DNA of 64,000 nucleotides. Origin: Trichoplax adhaerens (taxonomy: Eukaryota > Placozoa > Uniplacotomia > Trichoplacea > Trichoplacidae). A model generated the notes under the pieces. The model made no database searches. It had not been told where the DNA came from and saw only the letters and a list, made by a program, of their open reading frames with translations. A program made the position numbers and the translations under genes. The number at the start of each line of letters is the position of its first letter. Position 1 is the first letter of the stretch. The stretch is from assembly GCF_000150275.1 (NCBI RefSeq), contig NW_002060945.1:9197650-9261649 (forward strand), in the 5' to 3' direction. Of this stretch, positions 13,783 through 26,500 are shown in pieces.

Positions 13783-14439
13783 GACTAGCATAGACTAAGA
13801 AATACTCGTATAATATCATCTAGTCCATGTCGATGGTCAGAGTAGTTTCAGTGATGGCATTGCCCTAGTTCATGGATGCCATGATAGAAGAAATAGCTTT
13901 TAATTGTATTGCCTGCATGATACTGTGCATTGAAATGGTTTGACGTTCCTTCCATTTGTCGAGTTCAAGTTCATCTTTCCTGTACAAGGTCATGGCTCAA
14001 GCGATTGCACTGTTTCGACACAGTGTAAAGTGTACACGAGAGCCCTTGATGCAATGCGGTATAGGCAAAGTTGGCGCATTTCCTCTTCCTTTTTCACCTT
14101 GAACAACTCAATGAATATCCTCATCATTTCTATTTTTCTATAATGTACTGCACTGAGTCTGCATGAATTCATGGCGGAAAAGGTGGCTAGCTCATTTTGC
14201 AATTGATGAAGAATTTCTTCTTGCAACATCAGCACAGGCGTTGACCATGCAACAACGCTGTGACAGTAGTGCCTGGAATGACACTACCACAACTACGTCA
14301 TCCAACACGCCTGAACATTGTACAAGTCAGCCAGTCGTAGCCCGCTACTGTACTGGATTTCTATCAAGTCAACCTGTCGTAGAGTAAACACACCGTGGGT
14401 GTGATTGGTCAGCAGTGACCATTGAACTTCACTCTGAAC

Positions 14440-15360
14440 GCACAGTACTGTAGACTGTAGACTGTAGACTGTACAGTACTGTACTGGAGTGGTGTACTGT
14501 ACTGTACGTACCATCCGTACTCTCCGTATCGGTTTTGTTGGGCAAGACTAACAGCAAGACTGGTCAACACCACAGCGAACGACCCCTTGTTAGTTGTTAG
14601 TACTGTACAGTATACTGTAGTAGGAACGTACAGTGTAGAGTCGATGTTATTGCACTGTACTGTACAGTGTATTGTACTGTACTGTACAGTACAGTACAGT
14701 ACTGTATTGCAGGTCGTAGTGTACTGTACACTGTAGAGTATGTACTGTAGTACTGTACGCAGGTTTTGTTGGGCAAGACTGACAGCAAGACTGGTCAGCA
14801 CCACAGGGAACGACCCCTTGTCTGTACGCAGCATAGTACGAAAGTAGAGGACAGCGTCACGACGTCCGTCTCTCCTTGACTAATAGACGGTGTCCCCGGG
14901 TGAGTCGATGTTATTAAACTGTACAGTGTACACTGTACAGTAGACTTGTAGTGTACTGTACTGTACTATACTGTACTGTACTGTACTGTACAGTATTGCA
15001 GGTCGTAGTGTAGTGTACTGTACACTGTAGAGTATGCACTGTAGCACTGCACACAGGTTTTGTTGGGCAAGACTGACAGCAAGACTGGTCAACACCACAG
15101 CGAACGACCCCTTGCCAGTACGAACCATCGTAGGAACGTAGAGGACAGCATCACGACGTCCGTCTCTCCTTGACTGATAAACGGTGTCCCCGTGTGAGTC
15201 GATGGTATTGCACTGTAGACTGGTAGTGTATTGCAAGTGGCGTACAATACAATGTACTGTGCACGGTAGAGTATGTACTGTAACACAGCGCACGGTCCAG
15301 TACTGTACCATACCGTTACTGGGGACAGCGTTGTACTATACTGTAGTCAGCCAACACGAC
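14440..15360. repeat. GTAC/CTGTAC-rich repeat block with three copies of a conserved core
   Basis: A roughly 60-bp GC-richer core (ggttttgttgggcaagact ... cgaccccttg) occurs three times, starting at about 14531, 14762 and 15056. It is separated by stretches made almost entirely of tactgtac/gtacagta words. A second core (cgacgtccgtctctccttga ... gtccccg) occurs at about 14859 and 15157. The spacer words form nested self-complementary runs such as gtactgtacagtac. Overlapping long open frames on the minus strand (14409-14834 and 14880-15311) follow from the repeat's lack of stops and translate the core three times. I treat them as non-genic. Confidence 0.75.
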
Positions 15361-15419
15361 CGTGCGTCGTTCTTCTCAAACGTCATGTCACAGTCAACCA
15401 CCAACGACTGGGTCTGAGT

Positions 15420-17583
15420 ACTGGACGACCTGACCCGAGGTACGCGTCGAGTGGACGAATATTAGCAGAGATTTTCATTCTTCACTTTGCTCTTGCATGC
15501 TGACCTTATTGTGCAAAGAAAAAGAGGAAAAAGGAGGAAAAAATTGATACAACTGCTTGTTATTTGGATGGATTAGCAAAGAGTAGAGATTGGTGAGGTC
15601 TAATTGATTGTATCTTGAGCCATTTTTGCGCTCATTCAAGAGATCAATCTCATTTTAAGCTTCATTACCAGCGGACACGCTGCTAGCGGTAGACGCCTGT
15701 CAACTGGGATTTTTTTCATTGACTACCCCCCCATTTCGACTGGCGTCATCATTTTGACCACTAAGTGGATTCTACCAGCGCCATTGCACTAAATTAGCTT
15801 GTAAGTCAAGTTGAAATAAACTGTCTTCGCTGTAATAACCAATATCAAATGGATACCATAAAATCATTGAGTTAGGAAATGAAAGTCTTTGAAACGTCGA
15901 TGAAAATCAAGACGTTATTACAGTAGATATTGGATACAGTTGTTCTTCCTTGACGCTTGTCGACTCGATAACCACGATTGTGCCTGGCCTACAATCTCAC
16001 TCCATGATGGATACGAACCCAAAAAAAGACTCTCCTACAAGCAGTGATGAGATCAATGAGAGAAAAAGTTCAATCATGATACTTTTATCTAGATAAACTA
16101 ATATGTCCAACTTTTAGCATAGGTCGATTGATGACTTTGAAGTTGAATTCTTCTTCTAGTTACCAATTTCTTTTTTTTTCGCATTGGCCTCCTTGGACGT
16201 ACGTACTGTAATTGTATTCAACACTTTGATCAGGACAATCCATTCTTCACTTTTTCTATAGATTCATCTTGGCGCTCCAACCTTGACTTCAAATCGATCC
16301 AACCTTGCATTGCGTTAATTTGATTGACTCATTCTGTCTTAACCTTATCCGTTTACCTTGGTTCTATTCTCGTCGAGCCTTGATTTCAATGTGGGTGATA
16401 TGAGGGATTTTGAGGAATTGGTAAGTTGGCACCCATTCAACCTCCCCAAAATTGTTGCTATTTCGATACCGATAATATCATTCGATCGTCCACCAAGGAT
16501 ACTACTTGTGTAATGCTCAATCATAGAGTAGAGAGTACATACAGCTACTAATTTCGCCACAAGAGCAATCAATACATGCCTTACATCAGTCAACAAAGTG
16601 TATTTTTGGGGGCTCTTATTTTCCCCTGCTACAAAATCAAATTGAGCTCTTGCAACGATAGCAGAAACGTACAGTACTATACAGTATAGAGTCTCCTACC
16701 AATACCCCCGTAGATCCGTAATCGATGCCATCGTCAATGGCTCAATGACTTGGGCCGTACGTAGGCGAGGGGCATCATTGCTTTCTTATGCGATCACATA
16801 GCAATATACTCTATACATATTCTACTGGACACTTAACGGATGTCTACTCTAATCGAAACGACACCTATTTTACTGTCTACTCTTTTATTACATTACGATT
16901 GTTACATTCAAATTTTTGAATATAATCTTGATCGATCAAACTACCATAGACGAGTATTCGTCATAGGATAAAGTCTATTTTACCTATAGCTTTTGTCAAA
17001 ATGATACCCACAATTATAGGTGCAGTGTACACTAATACATCAAATCCAATCATATGCTCAAATCAATTGTTCTATTCTCAATCTATTTGCTAAATTCTTT
17101 ACTTTAATGTGTACGTTTATCTTTATAGACAGCATACTTAAAAAAAAAATTGTCCATTTTACAAGTCGTGTGTATCGGTCTTGCATGACAAAAATCTTGA
17201 CAAATGATAATCCTAACAGTTTATCTACTTTATCCTAATCAGTCTCTAAGCTCATCGATATCCATGAATGTTGCCATTTTTTATCGTAAAACGATTAAAA
17301 ATTGAAATTGTACCATATTATCTTTATAGCATGTGCTTTTTTCAATATTCGTGCAGTAATTAGGCTATATTCCAACTCACAAAGTGGTGTAGTAGCCAGT
17401 CGTAGTTACACAATTATACTGTACTGTACAATAACCAACATACGATATGAATGCTGATTTGGACAACTAGCCTTAAATGTGAATAATTTTCATTCTAGTT
17501 TTCTTCTAATGTTGTGGTACTATTGAAATCTTCTATCGTTTAAACTCGAATTCTAAATAGATGAGTAATTCTTTTCTATCTAG
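15420..17583. other. Intergenic region or 5' part of the ankyrin gene; no exon identified
   Basis: No exon could be established. The ankyrin gene must start with a short coding exon upstream of 17584 (a stop lies in frame just before the tctatctag acceptor), and this region is the likeliest place for it. One candidate is ATG-ACT-TGG-GCC before a gtacgt donor near 16750, which is in the correct phase 0 but has no other support. Several tacagta/tactgta words are scattered through the region. Confidence 0.4.
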
Positions 17584-20500
17584 CCACCTATAATCCAAGC
17601 CTGCTTTTTTGGCGACCTCGACAAAGTGAGGACGTTATGTATGCAAGGTGATAATGTCAACGCACAGGTAAGACAATGTGTCAGTTGATTTCTTTGTCTG
17701 TTGATGCTTTAACTCTAGTTGTGATAGTCGAATTTGAAGGAGTGATTCAGCAATGGGTTATATTGTTTTAAACTACGATCATTATTTGATTGCCTTACTA
17801 TACAACTGTTATGTACTGTTTTTTTTCCCCATAATATAACGTTTACTTAAAGTTATTTCTACTTCGAGGATGATAATCAGTATTAATTGTTATGATGATA
17901 ATTAGAAATAATAATCATGATGGCGATCATGACGAGAAGAAGGATACAAACTGTAAAGCAAAACTCGAATACCTACTGTACTAGTCGTTCGTCATCATTT
18001 GCCAATATTGATAAGTTTGACACTATTTTAGCATCATTCGTTTTCTACTTCCATCGATCTTTATCACTGCATCATAGCAGTCGTACACAACAGTGCATCA
18101 CTAAATAAGTGCAGGTCCGTAATTATATTACAGGCAAAGTTATCATTAGCACCGTCTGTACAGTATACAGTACTATAATTATGATTTCAAGATTGGACAC
18201 AATTATGCGTACTATCATATCTAGTTTCGTTTATTGATTAATGATAGCATACTACGCGCTTGATGTTTTCTATAGAGGCAGTAGTCTGTCTTCTTGTATT
18301 CGTTTTACATGACATACATGCACAGGATAATCTCCGTCTATCTTTCTCACTATGATCCCACTGTTCATGATTCATACTAGGTATAGTCTATGAAAAATAA
18401 AGTATCGAAACACTGTACTATGCCACTAGTACAGTATAGAGCATACAGTATGTAGTTTGATCGATGTCTTGCGATGTACTCTACGGTATATTTTGAGTAG
18501 TATGTTATCGCCAAGACGAATTAAAATGCATCTTTATTTTAACTAAAAGACAATTCTTTGAGTTATTACAGTTATTGCGATGCCTTTTCAATCTCTAGGT
18601 GAATTAATGACAGACAAACATTTAATTTTCAATTTTCATTTTGCATTTCTTTACTTTAAACAATATCATGAAATAATAACTTTCTAAGCGATTGTTAACC
18701 CGGAAAAGCTAATTGCCAGACTTGACCTACTCATCAAATTTTAACTGTCCTGACTTGTACTGTATTAGGCATAAAGTACAGTGTCTGATTTTTTTTTTTT
18801 TAATTCGATCAAATGTTTTTCATATATCAAATTTCAACTTGAATTTCACTTATTATTTCATTTACTTTATGTATGCAACTTTATTCAGGTCGCTTTTCAG
18901 TTCATGTAGGTAGTATCCAAAAGTCTATTACTGTACATAGTTTTCATTCATTGTCCTAATGGGTATTATACTATACAGTACTGTGTAGTAGTAATTATAT
19001 CAATTATTGTTACAGTAGGTGCTGTCTAGTTTGGCAAATCCCTCATACCAATATGCTTAGATTATCCTAACGGTCTCATGCTAGATGTACAGCATTATTA
19101 GAAAGCATCTCTTTCTTGAATATGCCTAGACATCATAAATGTTAATGCTGCAGAATAGCTAAAAGATTTATCAGACTATTTATCGTTCAATAGACAATGC
19201 CCACAGGGTGACTGTAAAATACCGTTACCCCACTGCATCGACTTTTTTTCTTTTACCGCTATGATTGAATCGATCCCGGGTAGTGTATCTCGTGTTATGC
19301 GCCTTCGCAATCATTTTTATAATAATAATAATAGAGCAAGTACAACAGTTAACTTCCAAATGAATGCATATCAACTGTACACTGTACAGTGGGGAGTGAA
19401 GGGCAAGAAGCAATCGAAATGTAGCTCCATTAGTAAAATGGTATTCTATTTTATCGATATAAATACAAATCCTTTATTAAATTATGATATTCCACTAATC
19501 CGCATAAGAAGACAGATAGATAAGATGGCCTAATTTAATGACCAACTACTTTGACTATTTCAATTGTTTGCCTACCACAGTTTTTAACTTAGTAATTTAA
19601 GAGCTATTTTTCCCTTTACTTTTTCGACCACTAATAATCAATTTTTTATCCCTCGGATACCGCAAATTTATCGGTCAATTCGATGATAAATAGTATAATA
19701 GTTGAAATCGAAATGAACGATATACAGTATCTTGGAATTTATCTGTAGTAACATCATCTATCTATAAGACGATATCGCTATTACAGTATACATTACGTGC
19801 GAGCATAACGGTACACTTTTATGCTTCGAGATAACGTTAAGATATTTTCTGACTTAGCCATTAGATTTGAGATGCTAATATACCGTACGTACATCTTTGC
19901 GGTAATGATCGTTGACAGTATACGTACTGTTTGATAAGATCATCTCTAAAGAGGATAGGATCATATGCACATGACCAGCACAGTATACTATTTATAAATC
20001 TATTGCAATTCAATAACAAGACTTGTTAGGTCCTAGACAATATCTTGAATTATATTATCATAAACTTCAATAATTGTAAACAAGGACAAAAACATACAGT
20101 ATCCAGAATTGAATACTTTTGAGACACAACTACTGCAGTCTACAGCCGCATAACGTTGTACTATTCGTCTATTACTCCAACTATGATATTGTCAGCGTAT
20201 CGAATCTATAATTTTACCCTACCGTACTGCTTGATCTAGGAATTTTAAATGGAATAGGCCATCCCTAAATATGCATATGTCAGCTGTTATCATGTTTGCT
20301 GTTAGTAAAGTTTTCATAGTTGACTTTCATCATCAATGATCATTAATACGATATTAATTTTGATATAACGGTAAAAGTACACTTATGTTCAACCCTTAAT
20401 ATCGATCAATCAAGTCAGTATACTATCTGATCATCTGTTATATGGTCTGTTATTCAGTATTGGCTTATGTATATAGTCTGATATCAATCCATTATTACTT

Positions 20501-23500
20501 ATTAAGATGTTTTTATAAATAAATATATCAAGTCTTAAGTCTAACTCGCACACTCAACTTACGTATACTTTAACACTGAAAGGATATTACAATGTACGAC
20601 AACGATACTCGTATATTCATGTAATTTTTTAGCTATTATCACTGACTACGTTAGTTGTTAAAATTGACTAGAAGACTTTGATAAGTAATTATATATAATC
20701 GAAAACGTTAAATTTTTTTGCTATGATAGCGATGAAGTGGTATCAATAGACCGTAGTAACTATACTTTTTAGGAACATTGTAATTTTAATTCCACCGATC
20801 AATCAATTAATTACTGAATGAATTGATCTCAGTGTACGTACTGTCTAGAATTTTACAGTTTACGACATAAAAACTAGGCAGATTGACAAACCTTCCGGTT
20901 GCTATCTAATTTTTATGAAATATGATTGTAAAGTCCCTTTATCACTATTCTATCTGTCAAATATTGTTGCATTGACTGAAGTAGTAGAGAAAACAGCTAA
21001 TTTCTTATTGATTACAATGTACTCAGCATAACCATGATAAATTCCTAACTATAAGAATGCACCTTACACAATTTTAAGAAATATTGACGATCAGATTGAT
21101 AGTGATAATTTTCGATAAATAAAAATTAAAAAATTTTAGGATGCCTTAACAAATATCGATTCAAAATAGCGATTATGGCATCGTCAAAGCTATTTATCTA
21201 CGATTCTACTTATGAACTGTTTGATCGATAGAGTTTATTGATCCAAGACCATACTACTGTAATCCAAGAATTGAAAACGATCACTATATTACTTAGACGA
21301 ATTAATATTAATAAACAATTATTGCAGTTAACATATGTGCTGCTGAACATTCAAAGCTTTAGTGATAATTATAATTAATTCTTTTAAATTGATGATTGCG
21401 TTGGTGTAGCCATCGCTTGTCTATTTAATATTACAAACATAGTTTGGAACAGATAAAAATTGAAATCCTTGCTCTAAAGTAAATTTATGTTATTTGATAT
21501 GTTTACTTACGATTTGTAAAGCATATTGCATTGCTAGGCGGTACAATACTGTGTGTTTGTATACTAATCACTAAAACACACGCACATATATTCACAAACA
21601 ATTATTATTATTAAAATTGCTTGTGTTATTACGTTTAAATATTATTGCTATCAGTTTTTTTTTTTAAATTCAAAATGTGTATATTTCTTATTAGGATGAG
21701 GAACGCCGTACGGCTTTACATGCGGCATCATTCATTGGTAGTACAGAATGTATGGCAATTTTAATCGTCTACGGTAATGATTTATGCTGATTTATAAATT
21801 AGATTAATGTTCAATAATATTAATAACCCCTGAAAAATACAACAAATAGTGGACCTATCTACTGTACAACTAGATGGTGCAGTAATAAATTGTATATAAT
21901 GGTAGTTGCCAGTTATAAATGTATCGTTCTTTTAATTTTTATTTTTTAGATATAATTATAGAGTATATATTGGGTAGATTTACTAGTTATGTATTTTTAG
22001 GATTTACGCAAAATTTAAAATTAGTAATCCTGATCGTTACATCTGATAAATAGAAATAAATCTATACTCTGATGAAATTTCCTTGCAATCATGTCACAAT
22101 TACTCAATTGATAATGTCGTCCTTTTTTTTTCAAATTTACCGTTTCGTCTACATATGCCAAAATAGGAGCCAATGTTAATGCTAAGGATAGTAAATGGTC
22201 GACGCCATTGCATATGGCATGCATTGCAGGCAAAGAGGTACATTTCTGTAAAATGTGTTGCTGTTATTAACTATCTGTTAGATTAATAGTTCACTTTATG
22301 AACAATTTCAGACTTTAGTAGATATTTAATATAAATCAGATATTATTGATTTCTAGTCTATTTCGAAATAATTAGACGGTTATCTTAAGTATTTCATAAA
22401 TATTGTATTTTACCTACAATAAACCCCATCCTAATCGTTTCTGTTTTATGAAATCAACATAGGAAGCTGTAGAACTTTTATTGCAGAATAAAGCAGAAGC
22501 AAATGCAAGAGAGAAAAATTGGAGATTACCAATTCATGCCGCTGCGTCACACAATCATATTGGTTGCGTCGGTAATATAGTCGCAAAAGCTACATATAAA
22601 TATTTAAACTTGTAAACAAATATAAGAGATCTATAATACGTATTTTCCTCGTTGATAACATGTGTACTTTTTATTGCAGTGTATTTATTTGTTATATGCA
22701 TTTGTTATATCTTTCAGAACGATTATTGCCACTTGTTAGTAATATTGATATCACTGATCGATCTGGTAGCACATGTCTACATTATGCTGTCTTTGGAGGA
22801 CACCTTGAAGTAATGACAAGCTTAATTATTTGTGCTTAATTCGAAGTGTGTTCCATTAATATTAAGCAAGATTCTTTAATAATTTATTGAACTGATTATT
22901 AAATTATACTACATTATAGATGGTTTCCTTATTGCTACTAAAAGGAGCTAATGCAAATGCTAGCAATAAACAACATAGAAGACCTATCCATTTTGCGTCT
23001 TACATGGGTTAGTTACGCTGTACACTAATTGATGAATGATATTATTGGCACAGTTGTTTTTTTTTTCCCCTGTTTAATACTTACTGGTATAATACTACTA
23101 CAGGCCATAATGAATGTATATCTGTTTTAACTGGGAATGGAGCTGATATTAATTGTACAGATAAAGCGGTAATGACATCTAAATACCTATCTATGAATAT
23201 TCGTAACTTTTGATAATTTTACGGAAACATAAAACTCTTTCAATTAATTTTTATCAGTACTAAATTATTGTTATAGCGGTAAAATTTACTAACTAAGATC
23301 TTGATAAGAAATATTTTTATCAATTATAATTGTGTAATTATATATTTAGAACTATACACCACTTCATATTTGTGCTGCAAGAGGACATGCAAGTATCGTA
23401 AAGATGTTACTTGATCACAATGTTCAGGTTAGTTCGGCATAGTCGATAATATTAAAACAGTTGATAATATAATTGTAGATATAGTTAATTCTAATAACAA

Positions 23501-26500
23501 TACGCTTAGGTGTAACTATTTACATGGATAGTAAAACATACAACGTCCTTCTTTAAAGTCATTTTGCATATACTGTAATATTTTTACTTTTACAGAGCGA
23601 AGCTTCCAATATATACGGAAATTTGCCTTTACATGTTGCTTGCTTAAATGGACAAGATGCAATTGTAGCAATGTTACATGAGCATGGAGTATCTTTGCGA
23701 GCCGCTAATCATAAAGGCCAAGTAAAAAATTTGCACTTAATAATATGTATATGATGTATATCTATTATATTTAGCATTTGATAGAAGGTATACATCCGTA
23801 TGCAATGCTGCTTTTATAATTACTGTTTGCCTATTTTAGACTGCATTACACTTAGCTGCTGCTACCGCTGAGAGCACAGAGTGTGTGGAATTTTTACTCA
23901 AAAATGGAGTTAATCCTAATAGCAAGGTAGGTAGAAAATTGCATAATTTTATATCAAGATTTCATACATTAAGCAGGCTTTGATAAAATAATTGTCATAG
24001 GCCAAAGATGGTCGCACTCCATTGCACTATGCAGCCATGTGTGGAAATGCTAATAGAATCGAAAAATTATTGTTTTATGGTAAAGTTATTTTGATTTTCG
24101 ATAATACACGATTTAGGTTGATAAGCTTAAAATCAAAAATTTTTTATTGTGTAGATGCTTCAGCAAATGAGACAGATACTTATGGTAATACAGCTTTACA
24201 CTTGGCAGCGAGATATGGTCATGAGGGTACGTTAGTGATACTATTGGAGCGTGGAGTTAATCATTCAAGGTAATTATCTATTTTAATTTATATTATATGC
24301 TAATATACTGTATGCATAAGTTTCCTTACCATTCATCTAAGATTGTTAGAATATTTTGATAATTGTATAATTGTTTATATTCGCTTCCAGCCAAGGTGAA
24401 TGTGGGATGACACCGTTACATATGGCAAGTCTGTACGGGTACGCTAACTGTGTGAAGTTACTTTTAGATTATGGTAAGTCCTCTGTAACTCTTAGCGATC
24501 TATTTCAAGTTGGTGAATTATACTATTAAAAGTTATGTACAAGAATCCCTATTATAATGATTTAACATACATGTTTGCATAGGAGCGGATCCCAACGTTC
24601 GGGATGTCGACGATAGAACTACTTTGCATGCGGCAGCATGTAGCAGGTATTTGGTTTGCAGTTGATATAAAACAAGTTTAACTCTATTGACCTATATGGC
24701 ATTGATAACATTTTGTTTTGAAGCTCCTAATCCTTCAAAAATTTGGAATTTACTATTATAGTAGTGCGTATTGCGTAGATCTTCTGATTGACTGTGGTGT
24801 TGATATTAATGCCGTTGATAAATATGGAAGGTAAGCTATGAATCCGATTTAGCGAATGCCTTTTTTATACATTTTAAAAAAAACATGTCCTTCCCTTTCT
24901 CTCCAATTAAGGTGTTAAGCAACTATCACATTCGTATATTTTACAGTTAATATGAATATATTATTTAATCTTGTGTCTACTAGATCGCCACTGCATTACG
25001 CTTCAGGCCATGGACATTACGATAGTATATGCTCTCTTATTGATGCTGGAGTTACTATTGACGTAACAGACCATTTAGGATGTTCATCTCTACATTATGC
25101 TGCATTTGCTGATTCATCAGCTCGGTACGTTGATTTGGCAAGTGTTTTGTTTGTCATTGATTTTTTGTAAAAATAGGTTATATAAAGCAGTTGATAAGAT
25201 GGAAACATTTATCGATATCTTTCGTTTTTAGTTGCATTGAACTTCTTATCCATCATGGTGCTCGTGTAACACGAACTACGAAAGAAGGATTTACACCATT
25301 TTATTATGCTGCATACAGTGGTCATGTTCTCAATTTAGAAGTGGTAAATAATTCAGCTATTTGCACTAACAGCATAATAACTAAGCTAATACAACTTATT
25401 CGATGTTTGTTAAATAGTTAATAGATGTTTGTAGTATCCGTGAACATACGCGATCGCGTGTTAAGCAACCATCAACTACACCTTTACATTTAGCGGTTTG
25501 TTATCATTTAACAATTAATTACAATTTGGCTACAATTCACAAATTAGCATTAACTATAACATAACGATATATCTATATTTATATACAATTAAATTATCTC
25601 ATATTACAGGCATACAATGGACATGCCAGTGCTGTAGGTTTATTGCTTAAAGTGATACCAGACGCCAATGCTAAAGATGTTAAAGGTTTTATTTTCGTAA
25701 CTTTGTTTTGTAATTGGAGCTTAATAATGAGTTATAGCGAGACCATAAAATATAAATTATGTTGTTTTTCTATGTCATGTTTAGGTCGTTTAGCGTTAAC
25801 TATTGCATCGAACGAAGGCCACTAGTAAGTTTACAAATAGACACGATCGTAACCTACATAGTTTATAGGTTATAAAAATAGTGGATGTCGTTAACTGTCA
25901 AATTCTATTTTGCATTAGTACGTCATAAACTGTAAAATATTGTTAATAGATTTATTTGATTTATGATTTTAATATTCAATTTTGTCGCTTACAAAGTGAC
26001 TGCATTGTGGAATTATTGAAATTTGGAGCTTCCATAACTGCTGTCGATGAAAGCGGTCACAATTCCATTCACATTTCAGGTAGCTGTAATAGTACTAATT
26101 GGTTAGTTCAGTTTTAATATTTAAGAGAATGGAATATTAAAATTTTCAGTAATTTCTTTTACTTTCAGCTATGTGTGGTCATAGTGATTGCTTAGGCGAA
26201 ATAATAAAACATGTAGCTAGTAGTAACGATTTGGATATCACTGATTACGCCGGAAGGTAATTTCGTATATATATTTGTAAAATTATCGCAGTCAAATGTA
26301 CATCTCCTATACGTGTATTTATTTCTTATATTTATCAAAAAATTAGAACACCTATGATGTTAGCTGCTGAAAATGGTCACAGTGAATGTTTAAGCTTGTT
26401 ACTCGAGTCAGGAGCATCAGCTAAATTGGCTGATAACGAAGGATTTAGCTCGCTTCATAGAGCCGTAAGTTTGCTATATAGCTATACTGTTCTGGATTAC

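Larger units (their letters stand above)
11896..14440. other. Region without a firm gene; two possible orphan exons
   Basis: After the stop at 11895 I find no convincing multi-exon gene. An acceptor-like 'ttggcag' at 12321 is followed by 43 open codons ending in TAG at 12455-12457, with one strongly hydrophobic segment. A short hydrophobic ATG segment at 12062-12113 ends at a GTAAGT donor, but the two do not share a phase. A membrane-like open frame at 13477-13782 is listed separately. The rest shows nothing I can support. Confidence 0.4.

Noticed and set aside
14409-15311. Minus-strand frames of 141 and 143 codons
   Set aside because: Composition is dominated by Tyr/Thr/Val/Cys from tactgtac words, and the only protein-like segment is the triplicated DNA core. 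Low complexity explains the lack of stops.
25341-25421. Reading through from 25232 to the stop near 25421 as one exon
   Set aside because: Splicing 25340 to 25418 restores the ankyrin family sequence (GHVLNLE-LIDV) and the phase needed downstream.
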